Assembly (NCBI RefSeq): GCF_022749195.1 | Contig: NZ_CP094226.1 | Location: 62,001-126,000 of the forward strand | DNA: 64,000 nt | Reading direction: 5' to 3' | From: Streptococcus oralis | GTDB taxonomy: Bacteria > Bacillota > Bacilli > Lactobacillales > Streptococcaceae | Part shown: positions 18,606-27,758 of the stretch, piece by piece | Numbering within the stretch: the stretch's first letter is position 1 | Layout of the letters: each line of letters opens with the position of its first letter | The notes under the pieces: generated by a model | Databases searched by the model: none | Told to the model about the DNA's origin: nothing | What the model saw: only the letters and a program-made list of their open reading frames with translations | Translations under genes and position numbers: made by a program

Positions 18606-18669
18606 TTGACAAGTGAGTGATTACTCACTATAATAGCTTCTGTGATTTAAAAAGTGAGTACCCACTCAC
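18606..18669 (+). promoter_or_regulatory. ABC-transporter operon promoter with two TetR-type operators
   Basis: TTGACA (18606-18611), 17 bp, TATAAT (18629-18634). The spacer is itself the palindrome GTGAGTGATTACTCAC (18613-18628). A second palindrome with the same half-sites, GTGAGTACCCACTCAC, lies at 18654-18669, just before the ribosome site. The half-site GTGAGT is shared, so one dimeric regulator, most likely the TetR protein at 20524, should bind both. Confidence 0.82.
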
Positions 18670-18683
18670 CAAGGAGGAAGTAA

Positions 18684-19400
18684 ATGAAAACATTACTACA
18701 TTTACAAGATTTAGTAAAATCTTTTGACAATCAAATAGTTCTGAATCATGTCAGCTTTGAATTGCAGACAGGAGAAATTATAGGATTAATTGGTCCGTCT
18801 GGTGCTGGTAAATCAACTATGATTAAGACTACGTTAGGAATGGAAAAGGCTGATGGAGGCGTAGCTTTAGTGTTAAATCACACTATGCCCAATCGCCATA
18901 TTTTAGGAGATATTGGCTATATGGCCCAATCAGATGCTTTATACGAGTCCTTGTCAGGCCAAGAAAATCTGGAATTTTTTGGTCAGCTAAAGGGGCTTTC
19001 TAAAAAAGACCTAAAGGCGGAAATTGCTCATATAGCTCAAGTAGTAGATCTGACAGACTACTTAAACAAGGCGGTATCTGGTTATTCTGGAGGAATGAAA
19101 CGGCGTTTGTCTCTTGCTATCGCGCTGTTAGGAAATCCTCAACTCTTGATTTTGGACGAACCGACAGTTGGAATCGACCCTTCTCTTCGAAAGAAAATCT
19201 GGAAAGAATTATTCGCGCTTAGAGACAATGGGATTGGGATATTAGTTACTACCCATGTTATGGATGAAGCAGAGTTGACGGATAAGGTCGGCTTATTATT
19301 AGGCGGAAAAATCATTGCTTTTGATACACCGCAACACTTAAAAGAAAGTTATCAAGTTTCAAGTATTGAAGAAGTATTTTTAAAAGCAGAAGGTGAGTAA
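18684..19400 (+). CDS. ABC transporter ATP-binding protein (ABC-2 type exporter)
   Basis: 238-residue ATPase. Walker A GPSGAGKST is near residues 37-45, the signature SGGMKRRLSLA near 136-146, and Walker B LLILDEPT just after. VTTHVMDEAEL contains the switch histidine. It is close to the ATPases of multidrug and antibiotic-type ABC-2 exporters (NodI/DrrA group). The ribosome site AAGGAGGAAG is strong. The operon continues into the permease (one base gap) and the TetR regulator. Confidence 0.9.
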   Translation: MKTLLHLQDLVKSFDNQIVLNHVSFELQTGEIIGLIGPSGAGKSTMIKTTLGMEKADGGVALVLNHTMPNRHILGDIGYMAQSDALYESLSGQENLEFFGQLKGLSKKDLKAEIAHIAQVVDLTDYLNKAVSGYSGGMKRRLSLAIALLGNPQLLILDEPTVGIDPSLRKKIWKELFALRDNGIGILVTTHVMDEAELTDKVGLLLGGKIIAFDTPQHLKESYQVSSIEEVFLKAEGE

Positions 19401-19401
19401 A

Positions 19402-20484
19402 ATGAGAACAATAGCGATTGCAAAAAAAGTCATCAAAGAATTACTTCGTGACAAACGAACTCTAGCCCTGATGTTTATGGCACCTGTTTTTATCATGTGG
19501 TTGATGAACCTCATGTTTTCAGCTAGTACAACCGTGAATGTCAAGTTAGCGACACAAGATCTACCAACTGGTTTGGTAACGAAAATGGATGAGCTTGATC
19601 ATGTGGACATCGAGACTTATCAAGACTTAGATCAGGCCAAAGAAGCGCTAGCAAATGAAAAAGTCGATGCTGTGATTTCTTATAAAGACGGTGAGTATCA
19701 GGTCGACTACGCAAATACAGATGTCTCCAAGACATCTATGATACGACAAGTGTTACGAACAAGTATCGCCAGTGAAGGCACCGATCAGTTACTATCTCGT
19801 GTCAAACAAGCTCTTCCACAATTGGACTCGGACGCAAAAATACCAGAAATCAAGGAGTCCTATCAATATGGAGATGAAAATACAAGCTTCTTTACCAGTA
19901 TGATTCCGGTTTTGATAGGTTTTGTAGTTTTCTTCTTTGTCTTTTTGATTTCAGGTATGGCGCTTTTGAAAGAGCGCACCAGTGGAACACTAGAACGTTT
20001 GTTAGCAACACCAGTGAAACGATCTGAAATCGTCTATGGCTATATGTTGTCTTACGGTATTATTGCGATTTTTCAAACGGCAGTTGTCGTTTTAGCAGCA
20101 ATTTGGCTACTAGATGTAGAAGTTGTAGGAAGTATTTTAAATGTTATAATAGTTAATGTAGTACTGGCTCTTGTAGCACTAGCTTTTGGAATTCTCTTGT
20201 CTACTCTAGCAAAATCAGAATTCCAAATGATGCAATTTATTCCTCTCGTGATTATGCCCCAACTTTTTTTCTCAGGAATTATTCCATTGTCATCCATGGG
20301 AGAATGGGCTCTAACTGTGGGGAAATTTTTGCCATTAACCTATTCTGGTGATGCAATAAGCCAGATTATTCTTTACGGGCACAATCTTGGTGATATTTTG
20401 TCAAATCTTGGTGTTTTAATGGTTTTCTTGATCATTTTAACAATTCTTAATATTGTTGGATTGCGTCGTTATCGTAAAGTTTAG
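19402..20484 (+). CDS. ABC-2 type permease
   Basis: 360 residues. One N-terminal transmembrane segment (about 22-42), a large extracellular domain (about 45-170), then five C-terminal segments (from SMIPVLIGFVVFFFVFLISG onward). This is the YhgE/ABC-2 layout of drug or peptide exporters. The ATG at 19402 follows AAGGTGAG; an in-frame GTG nine bases earlier overlaps the ATPase stop. Substrate unknown. TetR-type control suggests induction by a toxic small molecule. Confidence 0.88.
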   Translation: MRTIAIAKKVIKELLRDKRTLALMFMAPVFIMWLMNLMFSASTTVNVKLATQDLPTGLVTKMDELDHVDIETYQDLDQAKEALANEKVDAVISYKDGEYQVDYANTDVSKTSMIRQVLRTSIASEGTDQLLSRVKQALPQLDSDAKIPEIKESYQYGDENTSFFTSMIPVLIGFVVFFFVFLISGMALLKERTSGTLERLLATPVKRSEIVYGYMLSYGIIAIFQTAVVVLAAIWLLDVEVVGSILNVIIVNVVLALVALAFGILLSTLAKSEFQMMQFIPLVIMPQLFFSGIIPLSSMGEWALTVGKFLPLTYSGDAISQIILYGHNLGDILSNLGVLMVFLIILTILNIVGLRRYRKV

Positions 20485-20523
20485 AAATCGACATAAATAA
20501 TGCTAAAAAGGTGTGAAGATTAG

Positions 20524-21147
20524 ATGGATAAGACTGTTTTTGAATCGTTTGAAGATTACTTAGAAGAAGCGAATTACCCTCAAGGAAAGAAAAAAATCAT
20601 GCAGGCAGCAGTGGACCTCATATCAACTAGGAGTTACCATGGGACCTCAACTCTTCACATAGCTGAGCGTGCTGGACTAAGCCAGGCAACTTTGTTTAAG
20701 TATTTTAAGACGAAGGATGATTTACTGACGGCTATTTTACATCCTGTAGTCCCAGGCATTTTCGGTAGTTTTTTTGAGGAACTCTTAGCTTTTGAAACGA
20801 CAGAAGAGAGGGTTCGTTATCTCGTCCATGATCGTATGAGCTATCTCAAAAAAAATCGTGCTTTGATGAAAATCATTCTGCAGGAGAGTTTTTCAAATAA
20901 AAAACTAAAAAATGAACAGATTTTTATCTGGAGTGCTATTCAAGATAAACTTCGAGTGCTTCATAAGGAATTGCTAGCAGATCCACGTGTAAATCCAGAG
21001 TTAACGATTCCTCAAATGGTTCGTATTTGTGTTGGTCCATTGTTGGCTTACTTCGCTCAGCTTTATATCGTTAGTGACAACGGAGAAATAAAGGAAGAAG
21101 ACCTAGACTTATTAGAAAAACAGATTTTAGGTGGTTTGTGGAAATAG
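20524..21147 (+). CDS. TetR-family transcriptional regulator
   Basis: 207 residues. The N-terminal HTH (about 23-70; HIAERAGLSQATLFKYFKTK) is canonical TetR; the C-terminal helical domain (about 80-205) would bind the ligand. It is the third gene of the exporter operon and probably represses it through the two GTGAGT palindromes upstream, giving autoregulation. Confidence 0.88.
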   Translation: MDKTVFESFEDYLEEANYPQGKKKIMQAAVDLISTRSYHGTSTLHIAERAGLSQATLFKYFKTKDDLLTAILHPVVPGIFGSFFEELLAFETTEERVRYLVHDRMSYLKKNRALMKIILQESFSNKKLKNEQIFIWSAIQDKLRVLHKELLADPRVNPELTIPQMVRICVGPLLAYFAQLYIVSDNGEIKEEDLDLLEKQILGGLWK

Positions 21148-21431
21148 AGTAGGCCTAGACAAAATGGAGGCTAGATTCTATTGGTTTGGCTTCTTGTACA
21201 AGATAATATAAAAGGGTATACATTACCTGATGCAGATTTGTGCTTTTTTATTATTGAATTTGGTATTTTGGTGATAGTCCTCAATCACTTTACTAAAACA
21301 GAAACCGACCTCTCCAGCGGTGCAACGATTTCTCAAGTGTATGGAAGAGGAGATTTCTGGATTGATAAAGACAACTCCTTGACACTTCGTCAGCTTTTGA
21401 TACAATAGTACAAAATTACAGGAGGTGGGCT
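21148..21431 (+). promoter_or_regulatory. Intergenic region with promoter for the phosphorylase
   Basis: TTGACA (21379-21384) and TACAAT (21401-21406) are 16 bp apart, about 25 bp before the phosphorylase start. A 75-codon open frame crosses 21181-21408, but it lacks a ribosome site and covers the promoter, so I do not call it a gene. Confidence 0.6.
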
Positions 21432-22196
21432 ATGATTCAGAAACATGTGATTCCCATTTTAGAGTTTGACGACAATCCCCAAGCGATCCTTATGCCAAAT
21501 CACGAGGGGCTAGATTTAAAGTTGCCAAAGAAGTGCATCTATGCGTTTTTGGAGGAAGAGATTGACCGCTATGCTCAGGAAGTAGGGGCGGATTGTGTTG
21601 GTGAGTTCGTTTCGGCCACCAAGACGTATCCAGTCTATGTCCTCAACTACAAGGACGAGGAGATTTGTCTGGCCCAGGCGCCCGTGGGCTCTGCCCCAGC
21701 GTCCCAGTTTATGGATTGGTTGATTGGCTATGGTGTGGAGCAAATTATTTCCACTGGAACCTGTGGAGTCCTAGCCGATATAGAGGAAAATGCTTTTCTT
21801 GTCCCTGTTCGCGCTTTGCGAGATGAGGGGACAAGCTACCATTATGCAGCGCCTTCTCGTTATATGGAGATGCAGCTTGAGGCTATCTCTGCCATTGAGC
21901 AAGTCTTGGAGAAAAGAGGCATTCCTTATGAGGAAGTTATGACCTGGACGACAGATGGTTTTTACCGAGAGACAGCTGAAAAGGTTGCCTATCGCAAGGA
22001 AGAAGGCTGTGCTGTTGTGGAGATGGAGTGCTCGGCTCTAGCGGCAGTAGCTCAGCTACGTGGTGTTGTCTGGGGAGAGTTACTCTTTACCGCAGATTCC
22101 TTAGCGGATCTGGACAACTACGACAGTCGTGACTGGGGATCAGAAGCTTTTGATAAGGCACTCGAACTCTGTCTTGCCATTGTGCACCATATGTGA
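21432..22196 (+). CDS. Nucleoside phosphorylase-family protein
   Basis: 254 residues of the PNP/UDP phosphorylase family. APVGSAPASQFMDWLIGYGV and IISTGTCGVLA form the phosphate/ribose-binding part, and CAVVEMECSALAAVAQLRGV is the conserved EMExxAL ribose-binding motif. It cleaves nucleosides with phosphate; similarity is to uridine phosphorylase-like proteins, but base specificity is not clear from sequence. GGAGGTGG is the ribosome site. TrkH follows from its own promoter. Confidence 0.83.
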   Translation: MIQKHVIPILEFDDNPQAILMPNHEGLDLKLPKKCIYAFLEEEIDRYAQEVGADCVGEFVSATKTYPVYVLNYKDEEICLAQAPVGSAPASQFMDWLIGYGVEQIISTGTCGVLADIEENAFLVPVRALRDEGTSYHYAAPSRYMEMQLEAISAIEQVLEKRGIPYEEVMTWTTDGFYRETAEKVAYRKEEGCAVVEMECSALAAVAQLRGVVWGELLFTADSLADLDNYDSRDWGSEAFDKALELCLAIVHHM

Positions 22197-22214
22197 GTGC
22201 TCTGACTGTTTTTA

Positions 22215-22223
22215 TGGTAGAAT
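22215..22223 (+). promoter_or_regulatory. Extended -10 promoter for trkH, probably leaderless
   Basis: TGGTAGAAT (hexamer TAGAAT at 22218-22223) lies six bases before the trkH ATG. No Shine-Dalgarno sequence is present. Transcription would start at or next to the A of the ATG. Confidence 0.55.
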
Positions 22224-22229
22224 GTAGTT

Positions 22230-23609
22230 ATGTTATTCAAATCATTTTTGGGAAAAACAAATACGACGCTGTCTCGGTTGTCGCCAGCCCGTCGCATCTT
22301 TTTAAGTTTTGCCTTAGTTATCTTCCTGGGTTCTCTCCTTTTAAGTCTTCCCTTTGTGCAAGCAACAACGTCACAAGCGACCTACTTTGACCATCTCTTT
22401 ACGACCGTGTCCATGGTCTGTGTGACAGGACTCTTTACCCAGCCGGTAGCCTCTACTTACAATATATGGGGCCAGTTGATTTGCATGCTCTTGATCCAGA
22501 TCGGTGGATTGGGGCTTATGACCTTTATCGGAGTCTTTTACATCCAAGGCAAGCAAAAGCTCAGCCTTCGTGGTCGTGAGACCATTCTAGAAAGTTTCAG
22601 TTATGGAGAAACCCAGTCTCTAAAGGACTTCATCCGCTCAATCTTTCTGACGACTTTTCTGGTGGAAGGAATTGGTGCCTTTCTCTTGAGTTTGCGCTTT
22701 ATCCCCGAATTTGGCTGGGGGAGAGGGATTCTAACCTCTATCTTTTTGGCTGTTTCAGCTTTCTGTAATGCTGGATTTGATAATTTTGGAAGTACGAGTT
22801 TGGTAGCCTTTCAAACGGATCCCTTAATCAATCTAGTGATTGCAGGCTTGATTATCACAGGTGGTCTAGGATTTATGGTCTGGTTTAACCTAGCGACCCA
22901 GATTGGGAAAAAGAAAAAACGCCGTCTGCGTTTCCATACCAAGCTGGTTCTCTTTTTAACGGCGGGAATTCTGCTCTTTGGAACAGTATCGACTCTCTTA
23001 ATTGAGTGGAATAATCCTGGAACGATTGGAAATCTCAGCGCTCCAGAGAAACTGCTGGTTAGTTTCTTCCAGACCGTCAGCATGAGAACGGCAGGATTTG
23101 CTTCAATTGACTACACCCAGGCTCGACCAGTTACCTTGCTGATCTACATCTTGCAGATGTTTCTGGGCGGGGCACCTGGAGGGACAGCAGGAGGGCTCAA
23201 GATTACGACCTTCTTTGTCTTGTTGGTCTTTGCTCGTAGCGAACTATTGGGCTTGCCTCATGCCAATGTTGCTCGGAGAACCATTGAACCCCGAACTGTG
23301 CAAAAATCTTTCAGTGTCTTTATTATCTTCTTGCTGACCTTCTTGCTGGGCCTGATCCTGCTAGGGGTAACCGCAGAGGGAAATCCGCGCTTTATCTACC
23401 TCATGTTTGAGACTATTTCAGCGCTTGCGACAGTTGGAGTGACAGCAAATTTAACGCCGGAGTTAGGTAAGTTAGCCCTCAGCATCGTTATGTTGTTGAT
23501 GTTTATCGGTCGTATTGGTCCCTTGACACTACTGGTCAGTGTAGCGGAATACCAGCCAGACAAGAAAGATACGATTCACTATATGAAAGCAGATATCACT
23601 ATCGGATAA
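22230..23609 (+). CDS. trkH: Potassium uptake protein, TrkH/KtrB family
   Basis: 459-residue membrane channel subunit for K+ uptake with about ten transmembrane segments in four pore repeats. Selectivity-filter loops can be seen as MVCVTGLFTQ, SAFCNAGFDNFGS, TVSMRTAGFASID and SALATVGVTANLT. The partner CabP gene follows after 13 bp. The ATG at 22230 lacks a Shine-Dalgarno sequence and sits just after an extended -10 box, which suggests a leaderless transcript. Confidence 0.92.
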   Translation: MLFKSFLGKTNTTLSRLSPARRIFLSFALVIFLGSLLLSLPFVQATTSQATYFDHLFTTVSMVCVTGLFTQPVASTYNIWGQLICMLLIQIGGLGLMTFIGVFYIQGKQKLSLRGRETILESFSYGETQSLKDFIRSIFLTTFLVEGIGAFLLSLRFIPEFGWGRGILTSIFLAVSAFCNAGFDNFGSTSLVAFQTDPLINLVIAGLIITGGLGFMVWFNLATQIGKKKKRRLRFHTKLVLFLTAGILLFGTVSTLLIEWNNPGTIGNLSAPEKLLVSFFQTVSMRTAGFASIDYTQARPVTLLIYILQMFLGGAPGGTAGGLKITTFFVLLVFARSELLGLPHANVARRTIEPRTVQKSFSVFIIFLLTFLLGLILLGVTAEGNPRFIYLMFETISALATVGVTANLTPELGKLALSIVMLLMFIGRIGPLTLLVSVAEYQPDKKDTIHYMKADITIG

Positions 23610-23622
23610 GAAAGGAAGAACG

Positions 23623-24288
23623 ATGTCAGATCGGACAATTGGAATTTTAGGCTTGGGAATTTTTGGGAGCAGTGTTTTGGCTGCCCTAGCCAAGCATGAC
23701 ATGAATATCATTGCTATTGATGACCACGAGGAACGCATTAATCAATTTGAACCTGTGCTGGCGCGTGGAGTAGTTGGAGATATCACGGATGAAGAACTCC
23801 TTCTATCAGCGGGGATTGACACCTGTGATACCGTAGTTGTCGCAACGGGGGAAAATCTAGAGTCCAGTGTTCTCGCGGTCATGCACTGCAAGAGTCTAGG
23901 AGTACCGACTGTTATTGCCAAGGTCAAAAGTCATACAGCTAAAAAGGTTCTAGAAAAAATTGGCGCAGACGCAGTCATCTCACCAGAGTTTGAAATGGGG
24001 CGCTCATTGGCGCAGACCATCCTCTTTCATAACAGCGTAGACGTCTTTCAGCTGGACAAGAATGTATCGATTGTCGAGATGAAAATCCCCCAATCATGGG
24101 TAGGTAAAAGCCTCAGTCAGTTGGATTTGCGTGGGCGATACAACCTCAACGTACTTGGTTTTCGTGCCTACGAAAATGCTCCTCTGGATGTCCAATTCGG
24201 ACCCAATGACCTTTTGCAGGCAGATGCCTACATCATGGCCGTCATTAATAACCAACATCTGGACACCCTAGCTGAACTGAGTGAGTAG
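23623..24288 (+). CDS. cabP: TrkA/KtrA-type gating protein (c-di-AMP-binding CabP)
   Basis: 221 residues: an N-terminal RCK/Rossmann domain (about 6-125; ILGLGIFGSSVLAALAKHDM is the nucleotide-binding loop, IAIDDHEERI the acidic end of strand 2) and a C-terminal RCK_C domain (about 140-220). It gates TrkH. In S. pneumoniae the equivalent protein binds cyclic di-AMP, which lowers K+ uptake. AAGGAAG is the ribosome site. It forms a two-gene operon with trkH. Confidence 0.9.
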   Translation: MSDRTIGILGLGIFGSSVLAALAKHDMNIIAIDDHEERINQFEPVLARGVVGDITDEELLLSAGIDTCDTVVVATGENLESSVLAVMHCKSLGVPTVIAKVKSHTAKKVLEKIGADAVISPEFEMGRSLAQTILFHNSVDVFQLDKNVSIVEMKIPQSWVGKSLSQLDLRGRYNLNVLGFRAYENAPLDVQFGPNDLLQADAYIMAVINNQHLDTLAELSE

Positions 24289-24444
24289 GAGAGGAAGGGT
24301 ACTCTCTATCCCAATAATTAACGAGTCAATATAAGTATTTTATAAGAGGGATTTAAGAAAAATTTTAACTTTTTCTTAATCCTTTTTAATTTTAGGAGAT
24401 TATACTAGAGTCATCAAAAAAAAGAAAACTCTAAGGAGAATCCT

Positions 24445-26979
24445 ATGAAATTCAATCCAAATCAGAGATATACTCGTTGGTCAATTCGCCGTCTCAGTGT
24501 CGGTGTTGCTTCAGTTGTTGTGGCTAGTGGCTTCTTTGTCCTAGTTGGTCAACCAAGTTCTGCACGTGCTGATGTCGTCAATCCGACCCCTGCCCAAGTC
24601 GTGCCAGACACTACTTCGGTGAGTGAAAAGAGCGACTTACCAGCAGAGGTTCTCAAAAAATCAGTTGATGTAGCTCTTCCTTCAGAACAGTCTGTTCCAA
24701 CACCTAAAGCAAGTGTGGATACGACAAGCTCTTCAGAAAAAGCGGATGTAACTGCTAAAGAGCCAGTGGTAGAACCAAAAGAAGAAGTGCAAGCACAACC
24801 TGACTCTAAGAAACAAACAGAAGATGCAGTTAAACCTGTGGAAAGTCCTGCGTCTACAGGTTCTGGACAAGACCGTGAAGCCAGTGAAGCGCAACCGGCG
24901 ACCACTCCAGCTGAAGTGCAAAAAGGTGTGGCTGATAACACAAAAGACACAGTAGATGTCCCAGCCACTTACTTGGATAAGGCTAACTTCCCTGGTCCCT
25001 TCACAGCCGGTGTCAATCAAGTCATTCCATATGAATTCTTTGCTGGTGACGGCATGTTGACTCGCCTGATCTTGAAAGCATCTGATAAGGCTCCATGGTC
25101 AGACAACGGAACAGCTAAAAATCCTGCTCTCCCACCAGTAGAGAAATTGGGCAAAGGCCTTTACTTCTATGAAGTGGATTTGGCTGGAACCCAAGGAAAA
25201 TCTGACAAAGAGCTGCTTGATCTCTTGAAACAAAATGGTACTCAAAGCTATAAAGCTACTATCAAGGTGTACGGTGCGAAAGACGGCAAACCTGACTTAA
25301 CTAATCTGGTAGCGACTAAAGATTTGGATGTCAACTTGAATGGCTTGACTACTCCAGCTGAAGTGCAAAAAGGTGTGGCTGACAATACCAAAGATACAGT
25401 AGATGTCCCAGCCACTTACTTGGACAAGGCTAACTTCCCAGGACCATTTACAGCTGGTGTTAATCAAGTCATTCCATATGAATTCTTCGCTGGAGACGGC
25501 ATGTTAACTCGCCTGATCTTGAAAGCCTCTGATAAGGCTCCATGGTCAGACAACGGAACAGCTAAAAATCCCGCTCTCCCACCAGTAGAGAAATTGGGCA
25601 AAGGCCTTTACTTCTATGAAGTGGATTTAGCAGGCACCCAAGGCAAATCTGATAAAGAGCTGCTTGATCTCTTGAAACAAAATGGTACACAAAGCTATAA
25701 AGCTACTATCAAGGTGTACGGTGCGAAAGACGGCAAGCCTGACTTAACTAACCTCGTAGCGACTAAGGATTTAAATGTCAACTTGAATGGTTTGACCACT
25801 CCAGCTGAAGTGCAAAAAGGTGTGGCTGACAATACCAAAGACACAGTAGATGTCCCAGCTAGCTACCTTGACAAAGCCAACTTCCCAGGCCCATTCACAG
25901 CTGGTGTCAATCAAGTCATTCCATATGAATTCTTCGCTGGTGACGGTATGTTAACTCGTCTTATCTTGAAAGCTTCAGACAAAGCTCCATGGTCAGACAA
26001 TGGTTCAGCTAAAAATCCCGCTCTTCCACCAGTAGAGAAATTGGGCAAAGGCCTTTACTTCTATGAAGTGGACTTGGCAGGCACCCAAGGCAAATCTGAC
26101 AAAGAGTTGCTTGATCTCTTGAAACAAAATGGAACTCAAAGCTATAAGGCTACCATCAAGGTGTACGGTGCAAAAGACGGCAAGCCTGACTTAACTAATC
26201 TGGTAGCGACTAAAGATTTGACTGTTAATTTGAATGGCTTGACCACACCAAATCAGGTTAAAGACTCTGTTGCTAATAACATCAAAAATAGCATTGATGT
26301 TCCAGCTAGCTACCTTGAAAAAGCAAATGTTCCAGGTCCATTCTTGGCCGGTGTCAACCAAGTTATTCCATACGAAGCTTTTGGTGGAGATGGTATGTTG
26401 ACTCGCCTCTTGTTAAAAGCTTCAGACAAAGCCCCATGGTCAGACAACGGAACAGCTAAAAATCCTGCTCTATTGCCACTTGAAGGCTTGGCTAAAGGCC
26501 AATATTTCTACGAAGTGGATTTGAATGGCAATACGGTTGGCAAAGATGGTCAGGCCTTGCTGGATCAACTTCGAGCTAACGGAACACATACATACCTAGC
26601 TACTGTTAAAGTCTATGGTTCTAAAGATGGCAAACCTGATTTGACCAATCTGATTGCTACTCGTCAAGTAACGATTCAGTTTCGTGGAAAAGAAATGGCG
26701 ACAATACCATCTCAACAAGGTCAGATGAATACGAAGCCTTCTGAAACAGGCTCTACAGGTACGACTGAGGGTATGATGGGTACAAATCACCATATGTCAG
26801 ATATGAAAGTAGATCAACCAGCTTCTAGCCCAATGGCTAATATGATGAAAAAAGATGATAAAGCGATGTTACCAAATACTGGGGAAGCTAAAACAGCTAC
26901 AGCTGGCCTTGGTATCTTTGGTCTAGCCTTGGCAGGTCTTGTTGGACTTTTGGGTTTGACAAGCAAACGAGAAGATTAA
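24445..26979 (+). CDS. LPXTG cell-wall-anchored adhesin with four SSURE repeats
   Basis: 844 residues. A YSIRK-type signal peptide variant (WSIRRLSVGVASVVVASGFF) is followed by a Ser/Pro/Glu-rich region (about 44-150) and four SSURE domains of 149 residues (about 154-302, 303-451, 452-600 and 601-748). A Met/His-rich stretch (about 770-808) precedes the sorting signal LPNTGE (809), a hydrophobic segment and the KRED tail. The SSURE domain of the pneumococcal homologue is reported to bind fibronectin. The first three repeats are nearly identical; the fourth has diverged. AAGGAG precedes the start, and it is followed by a terminator and TCS08. Confidence 0.92.
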   Translation: MKFNPNQRYTRWSIRRLSVGVASVVVASGFFVLVGQPSSARADVVNPTPAQVVPDTTSVSEKSDLPAEVLKKSVDVALPSEQSVPTPKASVDTTSSSEKADVTAKEPVVEPKEEVQAQPDSKKQTEDAVKPVESPASTGSGQDREASEAQPATTPAEVQKGVADNTKDTVDVPATYLDKANFPGPFTAGVNQVIPYEFFAGDGMLTRLILKASDKAPWSDNGTAKNPALPPVEKLGKGLYFYEVDLAGTQGKSDKELLDLLKQNGTQSYKATIKVYGAKDGKPDLTNLVATKDLDVNLNGLTTPAEVQKGVADNTKDTVDVPATYLDKANFPGPFTAGVNQVIPYEFFAGDGMLTRLILKASDKAPWSDNGTAKNPALPPVEKLGKGLYFYEVDLAGTQGKSDKELLDLLKQNGTQSYKATIKVYGAKDGKPDLTNLVATKDLNVNLNGLTTPAEVQKGVADNTKDTVDVPASYLDKANFPGPFTAGVNQVIPYEFFAGDGMLTRLILKASDKAPWSDNGSAKNPALPPVEKLGKGLYFYEVDLAGTQGKSDKELLDLLKQNGTQSYKATIKVYGAKDGKPDLTNLVATKDLTVNLNGLTTPNQVKDSVANNIKNSIDVPASYLEKANVPGPFLAGVNQVIPYEAFGGDGMLTRLLLKASDKAPWSDNGTAKNPALLPLEGLAKGQYFYEVDLNGNTVGKDGQALLDQLRANGTHTYLATVKVYGSKDGKPDLTNLIATRQVTIQFRGKEMATIPSQQGQMNTKPSETGSTGTTEGMMGTNHHMSDMKVDQPASSPMANMMKKDDKAMLPNTGEAKTATAGLGIFGLALAGLVGLLGLTSKRED
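24904..26691 (+). repeat. Four tandem 447-bp repeats encoding SSURE domains
   Basis: The boundary codons (ACT CCA GCT GAA...) recur at 24904, 25351 and 25798, with a variant at 26245, exactly 447 bp apart each time. The first three units are almost identical in DNA and so are open to unequal recombination; the fourth is more divergent. Confidence 0.9.
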
Positions 26980-27009
26980 GATTCAAATCACTTAAACATT
27001 AGGGAAAAT

Positions 27010-27043
27010 AGTGTTATACTAAAGCAAGTATAACACTGTTTTT
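27010..27043 (+). terminator. Terminator after the adhesin gene
   Basis: AGTGTTATAC (27010-27019), an 8-nt loop, GTATAACACT (27028-27037) and GTTTTT. It lies directly before the ribosome site of rr08. A TTATACT inside it might also serve as a -10 box for TCS08. Confidence 0.75.
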
Positions 27044-27059
27044 ATCGAAGGAGTGTCAG

Positions 27060-27758
27060 ATGAAAAAGACAATTTTGCTGGTTGATGATGAGATAGATAT
27101 TCTAGATATTCAACACCGCTATCTTATACAGGCAGGTTACGATGTTTTGGTCGCCCATGATGGTAAGGAGGGCTTAGAGCTTTTCAGAAAAAAATCTATC
27201 GACCTCATTATCACAGATATCATGATGCCCAATATGGATGGCTATGATTTTATCAGTGAAGTTCAGTATATCGCTCCGGATCAACCCTTCCTCTTTACAA
27301 CTGCTAAGACAAGCGAACAGGATAAGATTTATGGCTTAAGTTTGGGGGCAGATGATTTTATAGTCAAACCCTTTAGTCCACGCGAATTGGTTTTAAGAGT
27401 GAATAATATCTTGCGTCGCCTTAGCCGTGGAAGAGAGACAGAACAGATCGAGTTTGGTGACTTAGTGATCAACCATGTGACTCATGAGGTTCGCATTGGG
27501 GATCAACCTTTGGAATTGACAGTAAAATCCTTTGAACTTCTATGGATATTAGCCAGCAATCCCGAGAGAGTCTTTTCAAAGACGGAACTTTACGAGAAGG
27601 TATGGCAAGAGGACTATGTGGATGATACCAATACACTCAATGTTCATATCCATGCTTTGAGGCAAGAGTTGACCAAGTATACGAATTCAAATGCTCCTGC
27701 TATCAAAACTGTTTGGGGTTTGGGCTATAAGATGGAAAGACCAAGAGGTAGAAAATGA
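27060..27758 (+). CDS. rr08: OmpR-family response regulator (TCS08)
   Basis: 232 residues: receiver domain (about 1-118) with phospho-acceptor Asp53 (IITDIMMPN), acidic DD at 9-10 and Lys about 104 (FIVKPFSPREL), then a winged-helix DNA-binding domain (about 130-230; ending KTVWGLGYKMERP). By position next to the SSURE adhesin and rpsD it is the RR08 of pneumococcal TCS08, related to SaeR, which controls adhesins. AAGGAGTG is the ribosome site; it overlaps the kinase gene by ATGA. Confidence 0.92.
   Translation: MKKTILLVDDEIDILDIQHRYLIQAGYDVLVAHDGKEGLELFRKKSIDLIITDIMMPNMDGYDFISEVQYIAPDQPFLFTTAKTSEQDKIYGLSLGADDFIVKPFSPRELVLRVNNILRRLSRGRETEQIEFGDLVINHVTHEVRIGDQPLELTVKSFELLWILASNPERVFSKTELYEKVWQEDYVDDTNTLNVHIHALRQELTKYTNSNAPAIKTVWGLGYKMERPRGRK

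Noticed and set aside
21181..21408. 75-codon open frame before the phosphorylase
   Set aside because: No ribosome site, non-ATG start, and it runs through the phosphorylase promoter.
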